Origin: Haliclystus octoradiatus
Lineage: Eukaryota > Cnidaria > Staurozoa > Stauromedusae > Haliclystidae
Length of the DNA stretch: 64,000 bases
Direction: 5' to 3'
NCBI GenBank assembly: GCA_916610825.1
Contig: OU744448.1
Coordinates: 16,429,936 to 16,493,935 of the forward strand
Shown here: positions 36,901 to 48,376 of the stretch, piece after piece
Position numbering within the stretch: the first letter of the stretch is position 1
Layout of the letters: every line of letters starts with the position of its first letter
Notes under the pieces: model-generated
What the model saw: only the letters and a program-made list of their open reading frames with translations
What the model was told of the DNA's origin: nothing
Database searches by the model: none
Position numbers and translations under genes: made by a program

Positions 36901-39700
36901 TTCCAAAGGGAATTCGGAATTAACAAAAACAGCTCAAAATGACCAAAAACAATGCTTAATTCCCAATGGAATTCGAATTTGATAAAAACAGCTCAAAATG
37001 ACCAAAAACAATGCTTAATTCTCAAGGGAATTCGAATTTGACAAAAACAATTCAAAATGACCAAATACATTGCTTAATTCCAAAGGGAAATCGGAATTAA
37101 CAAAAACAGCTCAAAATGACCAAAAACATTGCTTAAGTCCTAAAGGAATTCGAATTTGACAACAACAGCTCAAAATGACCAAAACAATGCTTAATTCCAA
37201 AGGGAATTCGGAATTAACAAATACAGCTCAAAAAGACCAAAAATAATGCTTAAATCCCAAGGGGATTCGAATTTGATAAAAACAGCTCAAAATGACCAAA
37301 AACAATGCTTAATTCCCAAGGGAATTCGAATTTGACAAAAACAGCTCAAAATGACCAAAACAATGCTTAATTCCAAAGGGAATTCGGAATTAACAAATAC
37401 AGCTCAAAAAGACCAAAAATAATGCTTAATTCCCAAGGAAATTCGAATTTGATAAAAACAGCTCAAAATGACCAAAAACAATGCTGAATTCCCAAGGGAA
37501 TTCGAATTTAACAAAAACAGCTCAAAATGACCAAAAACAATGCTCAATTCTCAAGGGAATTCGAATTTAAGAAAAACAGCTCAAAATGACCAAAAACAAT
37601 GCTTAATTCCCAAGGGAATTCGAATTTGACAAAAACAGCTCAAAATGACCAAAAACAATGCTTAATTCCCAAGGGAATTCGAATTTGACAAACACAGCTC
37701 AAAATGACCAAAAACAATGCTTAATTCCAAAGGGAATTCGCAATTAACAAAAACAGCTCAAAATGACCAAAAACAATGCTTAATTCTCAAGGGAATTCGA
37801 ATTTGACAAAAACAATTCAAAATGACCAAATACATTGCTTAATTCCCAAGGGAATTCGAATTTGATAAAAACAGCTCAAAATGACCAAAAACAATGCTTA
37901 AATCCCAAGAGACTTCGAATTTGACAAAAACAGCTCATAATGACCAAAAACAATGCTTAATTCCAAAGGAAATTCGAATTTGATAAAAACAGCTCAAAAT
38001 AACCAAAAACAATGCTTAATTCCCAAGGGAATTCGAATTTGACAAACACAGTTCAAAATGACCAAAAACAATGCTTAATTTCAAAGGGAATTCGGAATTA
38101 ACAAAAACAGCTCAAAATGACCAAAAACAATGCTTAATTCCCAATGGAATTCGAATTTGATAAAAACAGCTCAAAATGACCAAAAACAATGCTTAATTCT
38201 CAAGGGAATTCGAATTTGACAAAAACAATTCAAAATGACCAAATACATTGCTTAATTCCAAAGGGAAATCGGAATTAACAAAAACAGCTCAAAATGACCA
38301 AAAACATTGCTTAAGTCCTAAAGGAATTCGAATTTGACAACAACAGCTCAAAATGACCAAAAACAATGCCTAAATCCCAAGGGGATTCGAATTTGATAAA
38401 AACAGCTCAAAATGACCAAAAACAATGCTTAATTCCCAAGGGAATTCGAATTTGACAAAAACAGCTCAAAATGACCAAAACAATGCTTAATTCCAAAAGG
38501 AATTCGGAATTAACAAATACAGCTCAAAAAGACCAAAAATAATGCTTAATTCCCAAGGAAATTCGAATTTGATAAAAACAGCTCAAAATGACCAAAAACA
38601 ATGCTGAATTCCCAAGGGAATTCGAATTTGACAAAAACAGCTCATAATGACCAAAAACAATGCTCAATTCCCAAGGGAAATCGAATTTAACAAAAACAGT
38701 TCAAAATGACCAAAAACAATGCTTAATTCCCAAGGGAATTCGAATTTGACAAAAACAGCTCAAAATGACCAAATACAATGCTTAATTCACAAGGGAATTC
38801 GAATGTGATAAAAACAGCTCAAAATGACAAAAAACATTGCTTAATTCCCAAGGGAAATCGAAATTGACAAAAACAACTCAAAATGACCAAATACAATGCT
38901 TAATTCCCAAGGGAATTCGGAATTAACAAAACTGCTCAAAATGACCAAAAACAATGCTTAATTCCAAAGGAAATTCGAATTTGATAAAAACAGCTCAAAA
39001 TAACCAAAAACAATGCTTAATTCCCAAGGGAATTCGAATTTGACAAACACAGCTCAAAATGACCAAAAACAATGCTTAATTCCAATGGGAATTCGGAATT
39101 AACAAAAACAGCTCAAAATGACCAAAAACAATGCTTAATTCCCAATGGAATTTGAATTTGATAAAAACAGCTCAAAATGACCAAAAACAATGCTTAATTC
39201 TCAAGGGAATTCGAATTTGACAAAAACAATTCAAAATGACCAAATACATTGCTTAATTCCAAAGGGAAATCGGAATTAACAAAAACAGCTCAAAATGACC
39301 AAAAACATTGCTTAAGTCCTAAGGGAATTCGAATTTGACAACAACAGCTCAAAATGACCAAAAACAATGCTTAAATCCCAAGGGGATTCGAATTTGATAA
39401 AAACAGCTCAAAATGACCAAAAACAATGCTTAAATCCGAAGGGAATTCGAAATTGATGAAAACAACTCGAAATGACCAAAAAAAATGCTTAATTCCAAAG
39501 GGAATTTGGAATTAACAAAAACAGTTCAAAAAGACCAAAAACAATGCTTAATTGCCAAGGAAATTCGAATTTGATAAAAACAGCTCAAAATGACCAAAAA
39601 CAATGTTTGATTCCCAAGGGAATTCGAATTTGACAAAAACAACTCAAAATGTCCAAATACAATGCTTAATTCCCAAGAGAATTCGAATTTGACAAAAAAA
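33922..39700 (+). repeat. Rearranged B-derived region with 1,533-bp 26-mer (98 monomers)
   Basis: No GGTCTC marker occurs between 33,922 and 39,701. Two markers recur at 1,533 bp: AAAATCAGC at 34,624 and 36,157, and a rare CTAAAGGAATTC at 35,601 and 37,134. A third, shorter copy puts CTAAAGG at 38,312 (1,178 bp on). The units combine TTGCCAAGG, CTTAAAATG, AGAGAATTC, shared-block and type-B monomers in an order not found before 31 kb. From about 38.6 kb the order returns to standard type B. Confidence 0.7.
37188..37255 (+). repeat. Two-monomer patch inserted in the 26-mer
   Basis: Between the GACAACAACAG and GGGGATTCG monomers, the copies near 35,640 and 38,350 are continuous. Here a 58-bp monomer and an AACAAATACAG monomer with AATAATG intervene, copies of a pair found about 160 bp further on (37,391). 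The limits are given only roughly, because both joins fall inside monomers and cannot be fixed to the base. Confidence 0.6.
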
Positions 39701-40840
39701 GGTCTCAAAATGACCAAAAACAATGCTTAATTCCAATGGGAATTCGGAATTAACAAAAACAGCTCAAAATGACCAAAAACAATGCTGAATTCCTAAGGGA
39801 ATTCGAATTTGACAAAAACAGCTCATAATGACCAAAAACAATGCTGAATTCCCAAGGGAATTCGAATTTAACAAAAACAGCTCAAAATGACCAAAAACAA
39901 TGCTTAATTCCCAAGGGAAATTGAATTTGACAAAAACAGCTCAAAATGACCAAAAACAATGCTCAATTCTCAAGGGAATTCGAATTTAAGAAAAACAGCT
40001 CAAAATGACCAAAAACAATGCTTAATTCCCAAGGGAATTCGAATTTGACAAAAACAGCTCAAAATGACCAAAAACAATGCTTAATTCTCAAGGGAATTCG
40101 AATTTGACAAAAACAATTCAAAATGACCAAATACATTGCTTAATTCCAAAGGGAAATCGGAATTAACAAAAACAGCTCAAAATGACCAAAAACAATGCTT
40201 AAGTCCTAAGGGAATTCGAATTCGACAACAACAGCTCAAAATGACCAAAAACAATGCTTAAATCCCAAGGGAATTCGAATTTGATAAAAACAGCTCAAAA
40301 TGACCAAAAACAATGCTTAATTCCCAAGGGAATTCGAATTTGACAAAAACAGCTCAAAATGACCAAAAACAATGCTTAATTCAAAAGGGAATTCGCAATT
40401 AACAAAAACAGCTCAAAATGACCAAAAACAATGCTTAATTCCAAAGGGAATTCGCAATTAACAAAAACAGCTCAAAATGACCAAAAACAATGCTTAATTC
40501 TCAAGGGAATTCGAATTTGACAAAAACAATTCAAAATGACCGAATACATTGCTTAATTCCCAAGGGAATTCGAATTTGATAAAAACAGCTCAAAATGACC
40601 AAAAACAATGCTTAAATCCCAAAAGACTTCGAATTTGACAAAAACAGCTCATAATGACCAAAAACAATGCTCAATTCCCAAGGGAATTCGAATTTGAAAA
40701 AAACAGCTCAAAATGACCAAATACAATGCTTAATTCACAAGGGAATTCGAATTTGATAAAAACAGCTCAAAATGACAAAAAACATTGCTTAATTCCCAAG
40801 TGAAATCGAATTTGACAAAAACAACTAAAAATGACCAAAT
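39701..40840 (+). repeat. Type-A order, first 18-19 monomers
   Basis: Follows the type-A order from CGGAATTAAC to the AAACACAATG position, where the monomer has CAAGTGAAATCG and CAACTAAAAATG (about 40,795-40,850) and the unit breaks off. Private changes include GAATTCGACAACAAC near 40,220 and TTCAAAAGGG near 40,382. Confidence 0.7.
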
Positions 40841-41555
40841 ACAATGCTTAATTCACAAGAGAATTTGAATTTGACTAAAACAGCTCAAAATGACCAAAAA
40901 CAATGCTTAATTCCAGAGGGAATTCAGAATTAACAAAAACAGCTCAAAAGGACCAAAAACAATGCTGAATTCCCAAGGGAATTCGAATTTGACAAAAACA
41001 GCTCATAATGACCAAAAACAATGCTGAATTCACAAGGGAATTCGAATTTAACAAAAACAGCTCAAAATGACCAAAAACAATGCTTAATTCCCAAGGGAAT
41101 TCGAATTTGAGAAAAACAGCTCAAAATGACCAAATACAATGCTTAATTCACAAGGGAATTCGAATTTGATAAAAACAGCTCAAAATGACAAAAAACATTG
41201 CTTAATTCCGAAGGGAAATCGAATTTGACAAAAACAACTCAAAATGACCAAATACAATGCTTAATTCCCAAGGAAATTCGGAATTAACAAAAACAGCTCA
41301 AAATGACCAAAAACAATGCTTGATTCCCAAGGGAATTCGAATTTGACAAAAACAGCTCAAAATGACCAAAAACAGTGCTTAATTCCAAAGGGAATTCAGA
41401 ATTAACAAAAACAGCTCAAAAGGACCAAAAACAATGCTGAATTCCCAAGGGAATTCAAATTTGATAAAAACAGCTCATAAAGACCAAAAACAATGCTGAA
41501 TTCACAAGGGAATTCGAATTTAACAAAAACAGCTCAAAATGACCAAAAACAATGC
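40841..41555 (+). repeat. Private-variant island with an 8-mer repeated at 472 bp
   Basis: Monomers here carry changes I did not see elsewhere: GACTAAAAC, CCAGAGGG, GGAATTCAGAATTAAC paired with AAAAGGACC, GCTGAATTCACAAGG and TTCCGAAGGGAAATCG. The AAAAGGACC monomer occurs at about 40,946 and 41,418, 472 bp (eight monomers) apart, so the island was itself partly duplicated. This looks like an older or separately evolved lineage within the array. Confidence 0.7.
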
Positions 41556-42305
41556 TTAATTCCCAAGGGAATTCGAATTTGAAAAAAACAGCTCAAAATG
41601 ACCAAATACAATGCTTAATTCACAAGGGAATTCGAATTTGATAAAAACAGCTCAAAATGACAAAAAACATTGCTTAATTCCCAAGGGAAATCGAATTTGA
41701 CAAAAACAACTCAAAATGACCAAACACAATGCTTAATTCCCAAGGAAATTCGGAATTAACAAAAACAGCTCAAAGTGACCAAAAACAATGCTTAATTCCC
41801 AAAGGAATTCGAATTTGATAAAAACAGCTCAAAATAACCAAAAACAATGCTTAAATCCCAAGAGAATTCGAATTTGACAAAAACAGCTCAAAATGACCAA
41901 AACAATGCTTAATTCCAAAGGGAATTCGGAATTAACAAAAACAACTCAAAAAGACCAAAGCAATGCTTAATTCCCAATGGAATTCGAATTTGATAAAAAC
42001 AGCTCAAAATGACCAAAAACAATGCTTAATTCTCAAGGGAATTCGAATTTGACAAAAACAATTCAAAATGACCAAATACATTGCTTAATTCCAAAGGGAA
42101 ATCGGAATTAACAAAAACAGCTCAAAATGACCAAAAACAATGCTTAAGTCCTAAGGGAATTCGAATTTGACAACAACAGCTCAAAATGACCAAAAACAAT
42201 GCTTAAATCCCAAGGGAATTCGAATTTGATAAAAACAGCTCAAAATGACCAAAAACAATGCTTAAATCCGAAGGGAATTCGAATTTGATAAAAACAACTC
42301 GAAAT
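41556..42305 (+). repeat. Segment shared with 48,520-49,270
   Basis: Monomer order TTTGAAAAAA, GACAAAAAACATTG, AAACACAATG, CAAAGTGACC, CCCAAAGGAATTC with AATAACC, AAATCCCAAGAGAATTC, a 58-bp monomer, and a short monomer with GACCAAAGCAATG. CCCAATGG and the CTCAAG-to-AAATCCGAAGG run follow. The GACCAAAGCAATG variant occurs only here (41,957) and at 48,922, 6,965 bp apart. The two copies part inside the GAAATGACC monomer at the right end. Confidence 0.75.
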
Positions 42306-45300
42306 GACCAAAAAAAAAAGCTTAATGCCAAAGGGAATTTGTAATTAACAAAAACAGTTCAAAAAGACCAAAAACAATGCTTAATTGCCAAGGAAATTCG
42401 AATTTGATAAAAACAGCTCAAAATGACCAAAAACAATGTTTAATTCCCAAGGGAATTCGAATTTGACAAAAACAACTTAAAATGACCAAATACAATGCTT
42501 AATTCCCAAAAGAATTCGAATTTGACAAAAACAGCTCAAAATGACCAAAAACAATGCTTAATTCCAAAGGGAATTCGGAATTAACAAAAACAGCTCAAAA
42601 TGACCAAAAACAATGCTGAATTCCTAAGGGAATTCGAATTTGACAAAAACAGCTCATAATGACCAAAAACAATGCTGAATTCCCAAGGGAATTCGAATTT
42701 AACAAAAACAGCTCAAAATGACCAAAAACAATGCTTAATTCCCAAGGGAAATTGAATTTGACAAAAACAGCTCAAAATGACCAAAAACAATGCTCAATTC
42801 TCAAGGGAATTCGAATTTAAGAAAAACAGCTCAAAATGACCAAAAACAATGCAAAATTCCCAAGGGAATTCGAATTTGACAAAAACAGCTCAAAATGACC
42901 AAAAACAATGCTTAATTCTCAAGGGAATTCGAATTTGACAAAAACAATTCAAAATGACCAAATACATTGCTTAATTCCAAAGGGAAATCGGAATTAACAA
43001 AAACAGCTCAAAATGACCAAAAACAATGCTTAAGTCCTAAGGGAATTCGAATTTGACAACAACAGCTCAAAATGACCAAAAACAATGCTTAATTCTAAAG
43101 GGAATTCGCAATTAACAAAAACAGCTCAAAATGACCAAAAACAATGCTTAATTCCAAAGGGAATTCGCAATTAACAAAAACAGCTCAAAATGACCAAAAA
43201 CAATGCTTAATTCTCAAGGGAATTCGAAATTGACAAAAACAATTCAAAATGACCGAATACATTGCTTAATTCCCAAGGGAATTCGAATTTGATAAAAACA
43301 GCTCAAAATGACCAAAAACAATGCTTAAATCCCAAAAGACTTCGAATTTGACAAAAACAGCTCATAATGACCAAAAACAATGCTCAATTCCCAAGGGAAT
43401 TCGAATTTGAAAAAAACAGCTCAAAATTACCAAATACAATGCTTAATTCACAAGGGAATTCGAATTTGATAAAAACAGCTCAAAATGACAAAAAACATTG
43501 CTTAATTCCCAAGGGAAATCGAATTTGACAAAAACAACTCAAAATGACCAAACACAATGCTTAATTCCCAAGGAAATTCGGAATTAACAAAAACAGCTCA
43601 AAGTGACCAAAAACAATGCTTAATTCCCAATGGAATTCGAATTTGATAAAATCAGCTCAAAATGACCAAAAACAATGCTTAATTCTCAAGGGAATTCGAA
43701 TTTGACAAAAACAATTCAAAATGACCAAATACATTGCTTAATTCCAAAGGGAAATCGGAATTAACAAAAACAGCTCAAAATGACCAAAAACAATGCTTAA
43801 GTCCTAAGGGAATTCGAATTTGACAACAACAGCTCAAAATGACCAAAAACAATGCTTAAATCCCAAGGGAATTCGAATTTGATAAAAACAGCTCAAAATG
43901 ACCAAAAACAATGCTTAAATCCGAAGGGAATTTGAATTTGAAAAAAACAACTCGAAATGACCAAAAAAAAAAAGCTTAATTCCAAAGGGAATTTGTAATT
44001 AACAAAAACAGTTCAAAAAGACCAAAAACAATGCTTAATTGCCAAGGAAATTCGAATTTGATAAAAACAGCTCAAAATGACCAAAAACAATGTTTAATTC
44101 CCAAGGGAATTCGAATTTGACAAAAACAACTTAAAATGACCAAATACAATGCTTAATTCCCAAGAGAATTCGAATTTGACAAAAACAGCTCAAAATGACC
44201 AAAAACAATGCTTAATTCCAAAGGGAATTCGGAATTAACAAAAACAGCTCAAAATGACCGAAAACAATGCTGAATTCCTAAGGGAATTCGAATTTGACAA
44301 AAACAGCTCATAATGACCAAAAACAATGCTGAATTCCCAAGGGAATTCGAATTTAACAAAAACAGCTCAAAATAACCAAAAACAATGCTTAATTCCCAAG
44401 GGAAATTGAATTTGACAAAAACAGCTCAAAATGACAAAAAACATTGCTTAATTCCCAAGGGAAATCGAATTTGACAAAAACAACTCAAAATGACCAAACA
44501 CAATGCTTAATTCCCAAGGAAATTCGGAATTAACAAAAACAGCTCAAAGTGACCAAAAACAATGCTTAATTCCCAATGGAATTCGAATTTGATAAAAACA
44601 GCTCAAAATGACCAAAAACAATGCTTAATTCTCAAGGGAATTCGAATTTGACAAAAACAATTCAAAATGACCAAATACATTGCTTAATTCCAAAGGGAAA
44701 TCGAATTTGACAAAAACAGCTCAAAATGACCAAAAACAATGCTTAATTCTCAAGGGAATTCGAATTTGACAAAAACAATTCAAAATGACCAAATACATTG
44801 TTTAATTCCAAAGGGAAATCGGAATTAACAAAAACAGCTCAAAATGACCAAAAACAATGCTTAAGTCCTAAGGGAATTCGAATTTGACAACAACAGCTCA
44901 AAATGACCAAAAACAATGCTTAATTCCAAAGGGAATTCGCAATTAACAAAAACAGCTCAAAATGACCAAAAACAATGCTTAATTCCAAAGGGAATTCGCA
45001 ATTAACAAAAACAGCTCAAAATGACCAAAAACAATGCTTAATTCTCAAGGGAATTCGAAATTGACAAAAACAATTCAAAATGACCGAATACATTGCTTAA
45101 TTCCCAAGGGAATTCGAATTTGATAAAAACAGCTCAAAATGACCAAAAACAATGCTTAAATCCCAAAAGACTTCGAATTTGACAAAAACAGCTCATAATG
45201 ACCAAAAACAATGCTCAATTCCCAAGGGAATTCGAATTTGAAAAAAACAGCTCAAAATGACCAAATACAATGCTTAATTCACAAGGGAATTCGAATTTGA

Positions 45301-46380
45301 TAAAAACAGCTCAAAATGACAAAAAACATTGCTTAATTCCCAAGGGAAATCGAATTTGACAAAAACAACTCAAAATGACCAAACACAATGCTTAATTCCC
45401 AAGGAAATTCGGAATTAACAAAAACAGCTCAAAGTGACCAAAAACAATGCTTAATTCCCAATGGAATTCGAATTTGATAAAAACAGCTCAAAATGACCAA
45501 AAACAATGCTTAATTCTCAAGGGAATTCGAATTTGACAAAAACAATTCAAAATGACCAAATACATTGCTTAATTCCAAAGGGAAATCGGAATTAACAAAA
45601 ACAGCTCAAAATGACCAAAAACAATGCTTAAGTCCTAAGGGAATTCGAATTTGACAACAACAGCTCAAAATGACCAAAAACAATGCTTAAATCCCAAGGG
45701 AATTCGAATTTGATAAAAACAGCTCAAAATGACCAAAAACAATGCTTAAATCCGAAGGGAATTTGAATTTGAAAAAAACAACTCGAAATGACCAAAAAAA
45801 AAAAGCTTAATTCCAAAGGGAATTTGTAATTAACAAAAACAGTTCAAAAAGACCAAAAACAATGCTTAATTGCCAAGGAAATTCGAATTTGATAAAAACA
45901 GCTCAAAATGACCAAAAACAATGTTTAATTCCCAAGGGAATTCGAATTTGACAAAAACAACTTAAAATGACCAAATACAATGCTTAATTCCCAAGAGAAT
46001 TCGAATTTGACAAAAACAGCTCAAAATGACCAAAAACAATGCTTAATTCCAAAGGGAATTCGGAATTAACAAAAACAGCTCAAAATGACCGAAAACAATG
46101 CTGAATTCCTAAGGGAATTCGAATTTGACAAAAACAGCTCATAATGACCAAAAACAATGCTGAATTCCCAAGGGAATTCGAATTTAACAAAAACAGCTCA
46201 AAATAACCAAAAACAATACTTAATTCCCAAGGGAAATTGAATTTGACAAAAACAGCTCAAAATGACCAAAAACAATGCTCAATTCTCAAGGGAATTCGAA
46301 TTTAAGAAAAACAGCTCAAAATGACCAAAAACAATGCTTAATTCCCAATGGAATTCGAATTTGACAAAAACAGCTCAAAA
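42306..46380 (+). repeat. 1,831-bp HOR unit, nearly two copies, with flanks
   Basis: AAGCTT-bearing poly-A monomers at 43,972 and 45,803, and AAAAGACTT monomers at 43,331 and 45,162, are both 1,831 bp apart (31 monomers plus 2 bp). About 42,900-44,435 matches 44,735-46,267. The copies are joined by a chimeric monomer near 44,391-44,449 (GGAAATTG front, GACAAAAAACATTG rear) and a mixed GGGAAATCGAATTTGAC monomer near 44,690. A related poly-A monomer with one A fewer is at 42,318. GCAAAATTCCC near 42,851 is unique. Confidence 0.75.
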
Positions 46381-48376
46381 TGACCAAAAACAATGCTTAA
46401 TTCCCAAGGGAATTCGAATTTGACAAACACAGCTCAAAATGACCAAAAACAATGCTTAATTCCAAAGGGAATTCACAATTAACAAAAACAGCTCAAAATG
46501 ACCAAAAACAATGCTTAATTCTCAAGGGAATTCGAATTTGACAAAAACAATTCAAAATGACCAAATACATTGCTTAATTCCCAAGGGAATTCGAATTTGA
46601 TAAAAACAGCTCATAATGACCAAAAACAATGCTGAATTCCCAAGGGAATTCGAATTTGACAAAAACAATTCAAAATGACCAAAAACAATGCTTAAATCCC
46701 AAGAGACTTCGAATTTGACAAAAACAGCTCATAATGACCAAAAACAATGCTCAATTCCCAAGGGAATTCGAATTTAACAAAAACAACTCAAAATGACCAA
46801 AAACAATGCTTAATTCCCAAGGGAATTCGAATTTGACAAAAACAGCACAAAATGACCAAAACAATGCTTAATTCCAAAGGGAATTCGGAATTGACAAATA
46901 CAGCTCAAAAAGACCAAAAATAATGCTTAATTCCCAAGGAAATTTGAATTTGATAAAAACAGCTCAAAATGACCAAAAACAATGCTGAATTCCCAAGGGA
47001 ATTCGAATTTGACAAAAACAGCTCATAATGACCAAAAACAATGCTCAATTCCCAAGGGATTTCGAATTTAACAAAAACAGCTCAAAATGACCAAAAACAA
47101 TGCTTAATTCCCAAGGGAATTTGAATTTGATAAAAACGGCTTAAAATGACCAAAAACATTGCTTAATTCCCAAAAGAATTCGAATTTGACAAAAACAGCT
47201 CAAAATGACCAAAAACAATGCTTAATTCCAAAGGGAATTCGGAATTAACAAAAACAGCTCAAAATGACCAAAAACAATGCTGAATTCCCAAGGGAATTCG
47301 AATTTGACAAAAACAGCTCATAATGACCAAAAACAATGCTCAATTACCAAGGGAATTCTAATTTAACAAAAACAGTTCAAAATGACCAAAAACAATGCTT
47401 AATTCCCAAGGGAATTCGAATTTGACAAAAACAGCTCAAAATGACCAAATACAATGCTTAATTCACAAGGGAATTCGAATGTGATAAAAACAGCTCAAAA
47501 TGACAAAAAACATTGCTTAATTCCCAAGGGAAATCGAAATTGACAAAAACAACTCAAAATGACCAAATACAATGCTTAATTCCCAAGGGAATTCGGAATT
47601 AACAAAACTGCTCAAAATGACCAAAAACAATGCTTAATTCCAAAGGAAATTCGAATTTGATAAAAACAGCTCAAAATAACCAAAAACAATGCTTAATTCC
47701 CAAGGGAATTCGAATTTGACAAACACAGCTCAAAATGACCAAAAACAATGCTTAATTCCAAAGAGAATTCGGAATTAACAAAAACAGCTCAAAATGACCA
47801 AAAACAATGCTTAATTCCCAATGGAATTCGAATTTGATAAAAACAGCTCAAAATGACCAAAAACAATGCTTAATTCTCAAGGGAATTCGAATTTGACAAA
47901 AACAATTCAAAATGACCAAATACATTGCTTAATTCCAAAGGGAAATCGGAATTAACAAAAACAGCTCAAAATGACCAAAAACATTGCTTAAGTCCTAAGG
48001 GAATTCGAATTTGACAACAACAGCTCAAAATGACCAAAAACAATGCTTAAATCCCAAGGGGATTCGAATTTGATAAAAACAGCTCAAAATGACCAAAAAC
48101 AATGCTTAAATCCGAAGGGAATTCGAATTTGATGAAAACAACTCGAAATGACCAAAAAAAATGCTTAATTCCAAAGGGAATTTGGAATTAACAAAAACAG
48201 TTCAAAAAGACCAAAAACAATGCTTAATTGCCAAGGAAATTCGAATTTGATAAAAACAGCTCAAAATGACCAAAAACAATGTTTGATTCCCAAGAAAATT
48301 CGAATTTGACAAAAACAACTCAAAATTTCCAAATACAATGCTTAATTCCCAAGAGAATTCGAATTTGACAAAAAAA
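46381..48376 (+). repeat. 2,771-bp unit, first copy (right part)
   Basis: Starts with an ACAAACACAG monomer and has a CATAATG monomer on a TGATAA front (about 46,590), followed by GCTGAATTCCC with CAATTC. Type-B order to the boundary block follows. Its markers recur 2,771 bp on: AACAAATACAG-type at 46,892 (here TTGACAAATAC) and 49,663, and GGTCTC at 48,377 and 51,148. A GGCTTAAAATG variant is shared by the two copies (about 47,138 and 49,908). Confidence 0.75.
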
